Assembly (NCBI GenBank): GCA_013388855.1 | Contig: JACAEM010000031.1 | Location: 1-64,000, forward strand | Direction of reading: 5' to 3' | Source: Chloroflexota bacterium | GTDB lineage: Bacteria > Chloroflexota > Anaerolineae > Anaerolineales > Villigracilaceae | DNA: 64,000 nucleotides | Shown: piece by piece, positions 44,132 through 52,726 of the stretch | How positions within the stretch are numbered: position 1 is the stretch's first letter | Layout: each line of letters starts with the position of its first letter | Notes under the pieces: model-generated | Told to the model about the DNA's origin: nothing | The model's input: only the letters and a program-made list of their open reading frames with translations | Database searches by the model: none | Made by a program: the position numbers and the translations under genes

Positions 44132-45046
44132 ATGAATCTTTCCATTGTGATTCCGGTCTACCGGGGCGAGACGTACATCGAGCCTCTGGTCGAGCGATTA
44201 AACCGGGTTCTGCCTGATATTGCCGACAAGTACGAAGTTATTTTTGTGAATGATGGAAGCCCGGATGGAAGCTGGGGGGTTATCGAGCGCCTCGTAAAAA
44301 AGTATGCGTGGGTGAGAGGTATCCGCTTGATGCGTAATTACGGTCAGCACAATGCCACGCTCTGCGGTGTGCGCGAGGCGCGTTATGAAGTGACCGTCAC
44401 CATGGATCAGGATATGCAGCACCCGCCGGAGGGAATCCCCCTGTTGTTGGCGGAACTCGAAAAGGGAGCTGATGTCGTCTACGGTGCTCCCAAAAAATTA
44501 CCTCAGGGTTTTGTCCGTAACATCCTGACTGCGGTCATCAAGCAGATTCTGGCGAATATCATGGGCGTTCCGTCGGTGAAGACCATCTCCTCTTTTCGTG
44601 CTTTTCATACCCATTTGCGCTCCGCATTCGAAAATTTTCGAAGCCCCACGTTGACGCTCGATGTCTTGCTTTCGTGGGGGACCAAAGGGTTTACCACGGT
44701 TCAGGTCGATATTGCGGAGGCGCGCGAGTCAAACTACAACTTTGCCACACTGGTGGAAGCCACGGTTTTGATCCTGACAGGCTATAGCACCATGCCTTTG
44801 CGCCTCGCAAGCTGGGTCGGTTTTATCATGACTCTGTTTGGGTTGGGGGTTTTTATTTATGTGCTTGTTGTCTATTTCACATTGGGCAGTCTGCCTGGGT
44901 TTCCGTTTCTGGCCTCCATCATCGCTTTATTCAGCGGCGCGCAACTCTTTGCACTGGGGATTTTCGGCGAATATCTTGCGCGCATCTTTGACCGGGTCAT
45001 GGACCGACCTCCCTATGTCATCCATCAGGCATTGGAACAGAAATGA
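44132..45046 (+). CDS. Family 2 glycosyltransferase (DPM/GtrB-like)
   Basis: A 304-residue membrane-attached glycosyltransferase. The GT-A domain reads MNLSIVIPVYRGETYIEPLV, VIFVNDGSPDGSW and VTVTMDQDMQHPPEGIP (the DxD-like metal site is DQD). Two C-terminal membrane helices follow (about residues 225-250 and 262-285). Relatives (GtrB, ArnC, DPM1) transfer a sugar to polyprenyl phosphate. It is first of a five-gene cluster with 4-base overlaps to the next genes. The TKGFTTVQVDIAEARESNY region differs from the second GT2. Confidence 0.88.
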   Translation: MNLSIVIPVYRGETYIEPLVERLNRVLPDIADKYEVIFVNDGSPDGSWGVIERLVKKYAWVRGIRLMRNYGQHNATLCGVREARYEVTVTMDQDMQHPPEGIPLLLAELEKGADVVYGAPKKLPQGFVRNILTAVIKQILANIMGVPSVKTISSFRAFHTHLRSAFENFRSPTLTLDVLLSWGTKGFTTVQVDIAEARESNYNFATLVEATVLILTGYSTMPLRLASWVGFIMTLFGLGVFIYVLVVYFTLGSLPGFPFLASIIALFSGAQLFALGIFGEYLARIFDRVMDRPPYVIHQALEQK

Positions 45047-45750
45047 ACGTTGTCATCCTGCAGCCTTCCTACATACCCTGGCGTGGATATTTCGACCAGA
45101 TCCGCCGCGCCGACCTTTTCGTCTTCTATGATGACATCCAGTACGACAAGCACGGCTGGCGCAATCGCAACCAGATCAAGACTCACCAGGGCAAGAAGTG
45201 GATCACCATCCCTGTGCATTCGAAAGGCAATACGCAAGGGGTTCCGATTAAGGATGTCCGCATCGATTGGTCGAAGCCCTGGGCGAAGACCCATCTGAAG
45301 TCGATCACGATGTCTTATTCCAAGGCGCCTTATTTCGAACGGTATCTGCCGCTTTTGGAGTCCTTTTTTCAGCGGCGGGATGAGTTTCTGGCGGATTTCA
45401 CCATCGAGACTTCGATCATCCTCGCCCGTGAGCTGGGGTTCACTTCGACGCGTTTCATGCGCTCCTCAGAGTTATCCGGCATCGAGGGACAAAAGACCGA
45501 CCGGGTGATTAATGTGTTAAAACGAGTTGGCGCCACGTATTATATTTGCGGCCCATCCGCCAGTAGTTACATGGAACCTGAAAAGTTTGCCGCCGCGGGA
45601 ATCCCGTTTGAGTATATGCAATACAATTATCCAGAATACCCGCAGTTGTATCCGCCTTACGACCCGTATGTGACGATCTTTGACACGCTGTTTATGGTGG
45701 GGCCGCGGATCGGCGAATATTTTTCACAGACCGCGAAGGATGAAAAATGA
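45043..45750 (+). CDS. WbqC family protein
   Basis: A 235-residue WbqC-like protein. It begins MNVVILQPSYIPWRGYFDQI, the family's hallmark, with FYDDIQYDKHGWRNRNQIKT and KKWITIPVHSKG. WbqC proteins occur in O-antigen and other surface-glycan clusters and are thought to act in amino-sugar acylation or modification; the reaction is not settled. ATGA overlaps join it to the GT2 gene upstream and the methyltransferase downstream, so all three are co-translated. Confidence 0.9.
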   Translation: MNVVILQPSYIPWRGYFDQIRRADLFVFYDDIQYDKHGWRNRNQIKTHQGKKWITIPVHSKGNTQGVPIKDVRIDWSKPWAKTHLKSITMSYSKAPYFERYLPLLESFFQRRDEFLADFTIETSIILARELGFTSTRFMRSSELSGIEGQKTDRVINVLKRVGATYYICGPSASSYMEPEKFAAAGIPFEYMQYNYPEYPQLYPPYDPYVTIFDTLFMVGPRIGEYFSQTAKDEK

Positions 45751-46382
45751 GCACTGAGGAAACACAACGGAAGTTGAACCGGTATTTTTCCGAAAAATTG
45801 GATGAATTTGGCGCGACCCCCAGAGGCGTGGATTACAACGGTCCTGAAGCCCAGGAACGTCGCTTCGAGCAATTGGTGAAGGTCATCGATCCGTCCCGCC
45901 CGTTTACGGTGATCGATTATGGAAGCGGGTATGGGGCGATGTTCGATTTCCTGAACAAAATGGGCTGGCAATTCGAGTATTACGGCGTGGACTTGATCGA
46001 GAAAATGGTCCTGGCTGGGCGCGAGTCCCACAAGAATTTTCCCAATGCCCACTTTACAACCAACGACCGTGAACTTCCAGTTGCCGATTATCTACTGGCG
46101 GGCGCGATCTTCAATATTAAGCTGGATGAAACGTATGAGAATTGGCAGAGTTTTGTTGTTGAGACCTTGGAAAGAATGAACGAATTGTGTTCCAGGGGCT
46201 TTTCATTCAACATGCTGACAAAATATTCCGATCCCGACCGTGTGGCACTACGCCCCGATCTTTTTTTTGGCGATCCCCTATTCTTCTTCGACCAGTGCAA
46301 ACGCAGGTTCTCCAGGAATGTCGCCCTGCTCCATGATTATGGGTTGTATGATTTCACCATTCTTGTACGCAAGGATATGTAG
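45747..46382 (+). CDS. SAM-dependent methyltransferase
   Basis: A 211-residue class I methyltransferase-like protein. The SAM motif is RPFTVIDYGSGYGAMFDFLN (about residues 50-70), then YYGVDLIEKMV as motif II. The C-terminal part has NELCSRGFSFNMLTKYSDPD. The substrate is probably a sugar or acyl intermediate of the surrounding glycan cluster (inference). It overlaps the WbqC gene by 4 bases; 27 bases separate it from the aminotransferase gene. Confidence 0.8.
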   Translation: MSTEETQRKLNRYFSEKLDEFGATPRGVDYNGPEAQERRFEQLVKVIDPSRPFTVIDYGSGYGAMFDFLNKMGWQFEYYGVDLIEKMVLAGRESHKNFPNAHFTTNDRELPVADYLLAGAIFNIKLDETYENWQSFVVETLERMNELCSRGFSFNMLTKYSDPDRVALRPDLFFGDPLFFFDQCKRRFSRNVALLHDYGLYDFTILVRKDM

Positions 46383-46409
46383 TTTATCCATCCCTGCCTG
46401 CATTATGCG

Positions 46410-47357
46410 ATGAACATTGTCCAGGCGCCGCGCGCTTCCGCGATCCTTTTTCATCTTCTTAAGAGCCGGAAGGATGTTCGTCCCTGGCTGTTGCCAGCCA
46501 ATATTTGCCCGATTGTTCCCATAACGTTCCTGAAGGCGGAGATTCCGTTCGAACTCGTCGATATTTCGGCGGCGACTCTGCACATGGACCTGGATCAGGC
46601 TGAGGCGTTGGTCAGGACGCGTCGGTTTGGGGGATTGCTGTACGCGCACACATACGGTGAAGCGTCCACACCGGTCGATTTTTTCCGTCAAGTAAAGCAA
46701 CTGGACGATTCCATACTCCTTGTGGATGACCGTTGTCTTTGCTTGCCGGGTTTACAGCCCGATGAGAACAATCCTGCCGATGTTCAGTTGTTCAGCACGG
46801 GATACGCAAAGATCGTCGATCTCGGGCAGGGTGGGTACGCGTTCCTTCGTGATGGAATTTCCTACCACCCGTTTCATGTACCGTTCACTTCGCGCGACCA
46901 TGAGCGGATCGAGCAGGAGTACAAGAAGGCACTCCATGACCGGACTGTGTTCGAGTACAAGGATTGCGATTGGCTGGAGACTGACGCCGAACTTAAGCCG
47001 TGGTTGGAATATCGACAACAGATTGATGAAGAACTTGGGCGATCATTGAAACGACGCCTCAGCTTGAACGCCATGTACATGCGCCTCCTGCCGCCGGAAA
47101 TTCAGTTACCCGACGGATACCAGATATGGAGATTCAACATCCGGGTCGAAAACAAACCCCAAATCTTAAAAGCGATATTCGACGCGTCCCTGTTTGCCAG
47201 TTCGCATTACGCTTCCCTCGCGGGGGTCATGGCGGCGGGATCTGCTCCGCAGGCTGAACAGCTTGCTGGCAAGGTGATCAATCTGTTCAATGACCGCCAC
47301 TTCGATGAGCAAAAAGTGGAGATGGTCTGTGAAGTGGTGAAGTCGCTCCTGCCTTGA
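46410..47357 (+). CDS. DegT/DnrJ-like PLP aminotransferase, short and divergent
   Basis: A 315-residue protein with a DegT/DnrJ/EryC1 outline. ICPIVPITFLKAEIPFELVD is the N-terminal segment, ILLVDDRC carries the Asp that would bind the PLP ring nitrogen, and FSTGYAKIVDLGQGGYAFL has Lys134 at the Schiff-base position. It is shorter than usual (about 370), lacking part of the C-terminus. It could aminate a keto-sugar or act on another glycan precursor. It sits between the methyltransferase and the second GT2. No ribosome-binding site is obvious. Confidence 0.65.
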   Translation: MNIVQAPRASAILFHLLKSRKDVRPWLLPANICPIVPITFLKAEIPFELVDISAATLHMDLDQAEALVRTRRFGGLLYAHTYGEASTPVDFFRQVKQLDDSILLVDDRCLCLPGLQPDENNPADVQLFSTGYAKIVDLGQGGYAFLRDGISYHPFHVPFTSRDHERIEQEYKKALHDRTVFEYKDCDWLETDAELKPWLEYRQQIDEELGRSLKRRLSLNAMYMRLLPPEIQLPDGYQIWRFNIRVENKPQILKAIFDASLFASSHYASLAGVMAAGSAPQAEQLAGKVINLFNDRHFDEQKVEMVCEVVKSLLP

Positions 47358-47385
47358 GTAGTGCGCGAAAGTTCAAATGTGGGCA

Positions 47386-47394
47386 TGGTAAAAT
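47386..47394 (+). promoter_or_regulatory. Start-proximal extended -10 of the second GT2 gene
   Basis: TGG-TAAAAT (TAAAAT at 47389-47394) ends 8 bases before the ATG at 47403, with no ribosome-binding site between. Same design as the elements before fmt and the first GT2 gene. Confidence 0.55.
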
Positions 47395-47402
47395 GATTTC
47401 CT

Positions 47403-48350
47403 ATGTCTTCCAGGAAACCCAAACCTGTCATTGACCTTGTGATACCGGTTTTCAACGAGGCGGGAGTGGTCGAGCAGACGTACGAAAAAGTCCGTGAGGT
47501 GATCGATTCCCTGCCATACCAGTTCAGCGTCTATTATGTCGACGATGGTTCGACAGACGGCACCTCTGAATCGCTTGCCGCTCTTGCCAGGAAGGATAAA
47601 CGCATCACCGTGCTGCAACTGGCGCGGAATTTCGGTCATCAAGCGGCGCTCACTGCCGGACTTGACGCCTCGCATGGTGATTTTGTCATTTCGATGGATG
47701 CGGATGGGCAGCACCCGCCGACAATGATCCCTGAAATGATTCGCTTATTCGAGCAGGGATATGACATTGTACAGGCGCAACGCATCGAGGATGGTCAGGG
47801 CGTCTCATTCAAGCGGATTACCTCATCGGCTTTTTACAGCCTCATCAACCGTATCAGCGGGACACGCATCGCACCCGGCGCGGCGGATTTCCGCGGCATG
47901 AGTCGTCAGGCAGTGGACGCGTTGAAGTCCATGCCGGAGTTTCATCGTTTTTTACGCGGCATGATCTCGTGGATCGGCTACAAGACCGTCATCCTGCCGT
48001 ATCATGAGACGACGCGTGTGGCGGGCAGGTCGAAATATTCCCTTGGCAAGATGTTCCGTCTGGCAATGGATGCCATCTTTTCGTTCTCATTGATGCCGCT
48101 TTATATCGGCTTGAGCGCGGGCGGCGTGTTCTTCTGCCTCGCCGCGCTGGAGATGATCTATGTGTTGTCGTTCTGGATCGAGGGTGATACGTCCACCCTC
48201 GCCCCAGGTTGGAGTTCGCTCATGTTCGTCATCCTGATCGCCAGCGGCATGTTGATGATCCTGCTTGGCTTCATCGGTGTGTATGTCGGGTACATCTTCC
48301 AGGAAGTCAAACGCAGACCCATTTACCTGTTGAAAAAGGGAAATACATGA
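47403..48350 (+). CDS. Family 2 glycosyltransferase (GtrB/DPM-like)
   Basis: A 315-residue polyprenyl-phosphate glycosyltransferase type protein. VIDLVIPVFNEAGVVEQTYE, VYYVDDGSTDGTSESL and FVISMDADGQHPPTMIPEM form the GT-A site, and RVAGRSKYSLGKMFRLAMDA is the conserved juxtamembrane segment. Two C-terminal helices follow (LYIGLSAGGVFFCLAALEMI; LMFVILIASGMLMILLGFIG). It probably loads a sugar onto undecaprenyl phosphate. Its TGA overlaps the ATG of the phosphatase gene. Confidence 0.92.
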   Translation: MSSRKPKPVIDLVIPVFNEAGVVEQTYEKVREVIDSLPYQFSVYYVDDGSTDGTSESLAALARKDKRITVLQLARNFGHQAALTAGLDASHGDFVISMDADGQHPPTMIPEMIRLFEQGYDIVQAQRIEDGQGVSFKRITSSAFYSLINRISGTRIAPGAADFRGMSRQAVDALKSMPEFHRFLRGMISWIGYKTVILPYHETTRVAGRSKYSLGKMFRLAMDAIFSFSLMPLYIGLSAGGVFFCLAALEMIYVLSFWIEGDTSTLAPGWSSLMFVILIASGMLMILLGFIGVYVGYIFQEVKRRPIYLLKKGNT

Positions 48351-49015
48351 GTTCAAGTGAACGACCGATTTATCATTTTACCTTGCTGCGTCACGGGGAA
48401 TCGGTGGGCAATGCCGAATCGCGCTGGCAGGGACAGTCCGATTATCCGTTGACTGACAAGGGACGCGCCCAGGCGCGCGCATTAGCGGAAAGATGGAAAT
48501 TGGAAAAGGTCCGCTTTGACCTGGCGATTGCCAGCCCGCTGGAACGTGCGCGCGAAACGGCTGAGATTGTCGCCGCCACTTTAAACGTCAAACTCGAACT
48601 CGACCCGATCTGGATGGAACGCGACATCGGTGAAATGGAAGGGCTGACAGCCGAGGAAGTGCGCCAGAGACCCCAGCCGCCGTTTACCACCCCGTATGAC
48701 TCAATCGGCGGCGACGGCGAAGGGGATTGGGAATTATTCCTGCGCGCCGGGCAGGCTCTGCATGACCTCCTGCGCCGACCGGCGGGCAGTTACCTCATCG
48801 TGTCGCACGGTGGTTTGCTCAATCAGTTGATGCACGCCATCGTTGGGATGGCTCCGCACGTCGATCCCTCCGGTGTGCGTTTTCGATTCGAGAATACGTC
48901 TTTTGCGCGGGTCGTTTATTTCCCGCATCAGCATCGTTGGGCGATCGATGCCGTCAACGACCACGCACACCTTAAATCTCAAAAACAACAAGAAGTGGAC
49001 CATGGCATTGTCTGA
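48347..49015 (+). CDS. Histidine phosphatase family protein
   Basis: A 222-residue phosphoglycerate-mutase-like phosphatase. The catalytic RHG motif is FTLLRHGESVGNAESRWQGQ, DYPLTDKGRAQA follows, and the second His is in YLIVSHGGLLNQL. The acid residue lies in ERDIGEMEG. Substrates of such enzymes vary widely. The ATG at 48347 overlaps the preceding stop; an earlier in-frame start lies inside the GT2 gene and is not used. It overlaps the ketopantoate reductase gene by 14 bases. Confidence 0.9.
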   Translation: MSSSERPIYHFTLLRHGESVGNAESRWQGQSDYPLTDKGRAQARALAERWKLEKVRFDLAIASPLERARETAEIVAATLNVKLELDPIWMERDIGEMEGLTAEEVRQRPQPPFTTPYDSIGGDGEGDWELFLRAGQALHDLLRRPAGSYLIVSHGGLLNQLMHAIVGMAPHVDPSGVRFRFENTSFARVVYFPHQHRWAIDAVNDHAHLKSQKQQEVDHGIV

Positions 49016-50093
49016 ATCATCGAGCCACCTCAACGGCAAATTGAAAGTCCTCACCTTTGGCGCAGGGGCAATCGGCACCTATATCGGCGGGAGCCTCGCG
49101 TTGGCGGGGCATCAAGTCGTTTTCGTGGAACAACCCAAGATCGTTGAAGACCTGCGTCAACGCGGCATGCGGCTCGATCTCACTTTGGATGTACGCCGCA
49201 GGACGAAGGAAGCCTCCCGCCTGGACCCCTCCGCGTTCGTGATCGTTTCCTCCTTGGATGATGCGCTTCGCTACGGACCGTTTGACGTGGCTCTGTTTGC
49301 CCTGAAATCATTCGATACCCCTGCTGCGCTGGAGGGGCTCAAGCCTTTCGCGGACAAAATACCGCCCGTCCTGTGCCTTTCCAACGGTGTGGATAACGAA
49401 CCCTTGATCGCGGACGTACTCGGCAGGGATAAGGTCATCTATGGCACAGTGACATCCGCCATCGGGCGGCGCGGCGCAGGCGATATCGTGCTGGAACGTC
49501 TGCGCGGGATGGGCGTGGCAAGGGGACATCCCATGTCGGAAAAATTGAACTCCGCTCTCGACAAAGCATTTCTCAATTCGCGCCTGTTCGACGACGCGGC
49601 TTCGATGAAATGGTCGAAAATGCTTACCAATCTGCTGGCAAACCCGACCTCCGCCATTTTGGATATGACGGCGGGTGAAGTTTTTGCCAACCGGGACCTG
49701 TACAAGGTTGAGATCGCGATGCTTAAAGAATGCCTCGCAGTAATGGAAGCGCAGAGGATTAAAGTCGTTGACTTGCCGGGGACCCCTGTCCGGGCGCTGG
49801 CATTCGCGACGAAATTGCCTTTGTGGCTGTCAAAGCTTTTGCTTGGACGCGCGGCGGGGGCGGGGCGGGGCGGAAAGATGCCATCGTTCCACATCGACCT
49901 GCACTCCGGGCGCGGCAAAAGCGAAGTGGAATTTTTGCATGGCGCGGTGGTACGGGCCGGGGAGAAGTTCAACGTGCCGACCCCTGTCAATAAAACGCTG
50001 ACTAACACACTGTTGGCGCTCACAAACAAGGAAATCCCGCTTGAGGAGTTCGCCCGTAAACCGGAAAAACTTCTACGGTTATTGGAAAGGTAG
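49002..50093 (+). CDS. panE: Ketopantoate reductase family protein (2-dehydropantoate 2-reductase)
   Basis: A 363-residue NAD(P)H-dependent reductase. The Rossmann motif is LKVLTFGAGAIGTYIGGSLA and LFALKSFDTPAALEGL gives the conserved Lys region. LTNLLANPTSAILDMTAGEV and the C-terminal VNKTLTNTLLAL segment fit the PanE/ApbA fold. It is longer than E. coli PanE (303), so ketopantoate may not be the only possible substrate. The start MALSESSSH is chosen because earlier in-frame codons lie inside the phosphatase gene. Confidence 0.82.
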   Translation: MALSESSSHLNGKLKVLTFGAGAIGTYIGGSLALAGHQVVFVEQPKIVEDLRQRGMRLDLTLDVRRRTKEASRLDPSAFVIVSSLDDALRYGPFDVALFALKSFDTPAALEGLKPFADKIPPVLCLSNGVDNEPLIADVLGRDKVIYGTVTSAIGRRGAGDIVLERLRGMGVARGHPMSEKLNSALDKAFLNSRLFDDAASMKWSKMLTNLLANPTSAILDMTAGEVFANRDLYKVEIAMLKECLAVMEAQRIKVVDLPGTPVRALAFATKLPLWLSKLLLGRAAGAGRGGKMPSFHIDLHSGRGKSEVEFLHGAVVRAGEKFNVPTPVNKTLTNTLLALTNKEIPLEEFARKPEKLLRLLER

Positions 50094-50102
50094 CAAGCCG
50101 GG

Positions 50103-50142
50103 AAGTTTGCAAGTTAACCTCCACGCCTCAACTTGTAAACTT
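50103..50142. repeat. Palindromic repeat in the panE-kinase spacer
   Basis: AAGTTTGCAAGTT (50103-50115) and AACTTGTAAACTT (50130-50142) are inverted copies matching at 12 of 13 positions. The arms again consist of a doubled AAGTT-type word. It fills most of the 63-base spacer, as do the palindromes at 32700 and 42351. Confidence 0.65.
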
Positions 50143-50156
50143 GAAATCGAGAGACC

Positions 50157-51854
50157 ATGTCCATTCAAATCGTACAACCAAGAAATGAAGTCGAAATCCA
50201 TCTTCCCGATGGAAGAGTGTTGTCAGGGCCGCGCGGGGCAACGGTGGGGGAATTCCTCGCGGCAATCGAGCATGACTCGCAATTGGTGGCCGCGATCGTC
50301 AACGATGAATTGCGGGAACTGACCTACCCGATTGAGATCGAATCGGAGGTCCAGCCGGTGACGATCACGGGACCGGACGGGGCGCGCATTTACCGCCGTT
50401 CGCTCACGTTTTTGCTTGAAATGGCTTTTGCCGACCTGTTCCCGAATGCCAAGCTGTTTGTGGATCATTCCGTCGCGTCGGGGGGGTATTACTGTCAGGT
50501 GACGGGACGCAGCCCGTTATCTGAGTCCGAACTCGAGGCGTTAAAAATCCACATGCAGGAACTCGTCGAGTCCGACCAGCCGTTCGAACGCAAGGAAGTC
50601 CCGTTGCAGGAAGCCGTCGAATATTTCCGTTCGCGCGGCTACGACGACAAGGCCTATCTGCTGAAATATCGCAAAAAGGATTATCTGACCCTCTACCGCC
50701 TTGGCGACCGTATGGATTATCACCACGGCTACATGGTACCGTCCACGGGGTATTTGCGCGTGTTTGACCTGGTGCCGACTGATGGCGGATTCACGTTGCG
50801 CTATCCGCGCCGCCATGCACCTGATGTCCTCCTGCCGATGCCGGAATACCCCAAACTGCTCGCCGCATTCCGTCAGTACGGCGGCTGGCTGACGCGTCTG
50901 GGCATCGATAATGTCGGCTCGTTGAACGACGCCATTGAAGGCGGGCGCGCCGACGAGATTGTGCTGGTTTCGGAGGCATTCCATGAGCAGAACCTCTCGA
51001 CCATCGCCCGCCAGATTGCGGAACGGATCGACCGGAGACATTTGATCCTGATCGCGGGTCCTTCGTCTTCCGGCAAGACCACGTTCTCGCGGCGGCTCAC
51101 CGTACAGTTGCTGGCGCTCGGGATTTCACCGTTCCCGCTCGAACTGGATAATTATTTTCTCGACCGCGACAAGACCCCGCTTGGCGAGGACGGCAAACCG
51201 GATTTCGAATCGATCGAAGCCCTGAACCTGCCCCTGCTTTCCGAGCATTTGCCGCGCCTGATCCGGGGCGAAGAAGTTCAGTTGCCGCACTATAACTTCA
51301 AGACCGGGAAGAGTGAAGCAGGGCACGTCATCCAGCTCAAGCATGGACAACCGATCATCCTCGAAGGCATTCATGGACTCGACCCGCGGCTCATCCCCGA
51401 AGATTTGAGCGGCGAGACCTTTCGGATCTACGTCTCCTGTCTGACCCAGTTGAACCTGGATCGTCACAACCGCGTCTCCACCACCGACACGCGGCTTCTG
51501 CGCCGCATCGTGCGCGACGCGCGCGAACGCGGCTATACCGCCGCCCAAACCATCTCGCGCTGGGAATCGGTGCGAAGCGGCGAAAAACGCCATATCTTTT
51601 TGTTCCAGGAGAATGCGGATGTAATCTTCAACTCAGCGCTGGCGTATGAAATGGCGGTGTTGAAACCGTATGCCGAGCCGCTGCTGAGACAGGTCCCGCA
51701 CGGCACGCCGGAGTATATCGAAGCCAAGCGGCTACTTGCTTTCCTCGAATGGTTCCTGCCGTTGGATATCGATCTCGTGCCGGATAATTCGCTCCTGCGC
51801 GAATTTTTAGGCGGCTCGATCCTGAAAGATTTTACGGTGTGGAAAAATAAATAG
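50157..51854 (+). CDS. Uridine-kinase-like nucleoside kinase with TGS/ThrRS-like N-terminus
   Basis: A 565-residue protein. Residues about 1-75 resemble a TGS domain (EIHLPDGRVLSGPRGATVGE). The middle (about 80-280) resembles the threonyl-tRNA synthetase second additional domain, with DHSVASGGYYCQV and MDYHHGYMVPSTG. The C-terminal P-loop kinase (about 300-565) has LIAGPSSSGKTTFSRRLTVQ, FPLELDNYFLDRD and IILEGIHGLDPRL. Such fused proteins occur in many bacteria as uridine kinases; substrate choice is unverified. Single gene behind a palindromic spacer. Confidence 0.85.
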   Translation: MSIQIVQPRNEVEIHLPDGRVLSGPRGATVGEFLAAIEHDSQLVAAIVNDELRELTYPIEIESEVQPVTITGPDGARIYRRSLTFLLEMAFADLFPNAKLFVDHSVASGGYYCQVTGRSPLSESELEALKIHMQELVESDQPFERKEVPLQEAVEYFRSRGYDDKAYLLKYRKKDYLTLYRLGDRMDYHHGYMVPSTGYLRVFDLVPTDGGFTLRYPRRHAPDVLLPMPEYPKLLAAFRQYGGWLTRLGIDNVGSLNDAIEGGRADEIVLVSEAFHEQNLSTIARQIAERIDRRHLILIAGPSSSGKTTFSRRLTVQLLALGISPFPLELDNYFLDRDKTPLGEDGKPDFESIEALNLPLLSEHLPRLIRGEEVQLPHYNFKTGKSEAGHVIQLKHGQPIILEGIHGLDPRLIPEDLSGETFRIYVSCLTQLNLDRHNRVSTTDTRLLRRIVRDARERGYTAAQTISRWESVRSGEKRHIFLFQENADVIFNSALAYEMAVLKPYAEPLLRQVPHGTPEYIEAKRLLAFLEWFLPLDIDLVPDNSLLREFLGGSILKDFTVWKNK

Positions 51855-51871
51855 ACTCTATCGGAAATCAA

Positions 51872-51952
51872 ATTGGGATGCAGATGAACGCTGGCTTGCG
51901 TTGATTCAAAGAGAAAAAAATCTGCGTTTTCTGTATTTATCAGCATCCAAAT
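51872..51952. repeat. Intergenic inverted repeat
   Basis: ATTGGGATGCAGAT (51872-51885) and ATCAGCATCCAAAT (51939-51952) are inverted copies with two mismatches. The interior contains TCTGCGTTTTCTGTATTTATC, phrases that look like a repeated TCTGCGTT word. It lies between the convergent kinase and VIT1 genes and may act as a terminator in addition. Confidence 0.55.
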
Positions 51953-51986
51953 CAAGTTTTCGGCTTATTACCGATCAAGTCTAAAT

Positions 51987-52724
51987 TTACGGCACTGTCG
52001 GCGCTTTGAACAGCAGCCCTACCACATAGCCTGCCAGCGCGCTGACCGTCCCAATGACGGCCATTTCCATTCCACTGCGGAAGGGTTTGCCGACCGTGAC
52101 CCGGGCTTTGTACGCGCCCACGATGAACAACGTCAACGCGGCGATGACGACGGCAAACCAGATGCTTATGCTCACGTTCAGGAAGAAAAACGGAGCGAGC
52201 GGGATGAGGGAACCGATCAGAGCGGAGAGTCCGACCAGGAGGGCGGAGCGAAACGCTTTTGATTTTTCCGGCGGCGTCAACTGAAATTCCTCCGACATCA
52301 TCACGTTGACCCACACATCCGGGTTGGAGGTGATGACCTCCACGATCTTGTCGAGCGTCTCACCGTCGAAGCCCTTTTTGCGGTAAATCTCGCGGATCTC
52401 CTCGATCTCCACATCGGGGGCAAAGTGGATGTGGCGGTGTTCGCGCTCGCGCTCGCTGTGATAGAGGTCGTGTTCCGCCAGTTTGGACGTGTACGCGACC
52501 GCGCCCATCGAAATGGATTCGGCAAAGGTCGCCGCGAGACCCGCCGCAATGACGATGCGGGAATCGGCGGTCGCCGCTGCGACCCCCAAAATGACGCCGA
52601 GCACGTTGACCAGCCCGTCCTGCCCTCCCAGGATCACATCCGATAGGAAAAATTCGCCGTGATGTGGATCGTGATGGTCGTGTAAACGAACTTGTTCGAT
52701 CAGTTTACCGATTTCGTTTTGCAT
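51987..52724 (-). CDS. VIT1/CCC1 family iron/manganese transporter
   Basis: A 245-residue membrane protein. It starts with a His-rich segment (RLHDHHDPHHGEF) and has the family motif SDVILGGQDGLVNVLGVILG, then ESISMGAVAYTSKLAEHDLY. A cytoplasmic helical metal-binding stretch (about 85-150) precedes three more helices. Members move Fe2+ or Mn2+ out of the cytosol. It lies 2 bases after the CDF gene on the same strand, so the two form a metal-efflux unit. Confidence 0.9.
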   Translation of the reverse strand: MQNEIGKLIEQVRLHDHHDPHHGEFFLSDVILGGQDGLVNVLGVILGVAAATADSRIVIAAGLAATFAESISMGAVAYTSKLAEHDLYHSEREREHRHIHFAPDVEIEEIREIYRKKGFDGETLDKIVEVITSNPDVWVNVMMSEEFQLTPPEKSKAFRSALLVGLSALIGSLIPLAPFFFLNVSISIWFAVVIAALTLFIVGAYKARVTVGKPFRSGMEMAVIGTVSALAGYVVGLLFKAPTVP

Positions 52725-52726
52725 GG

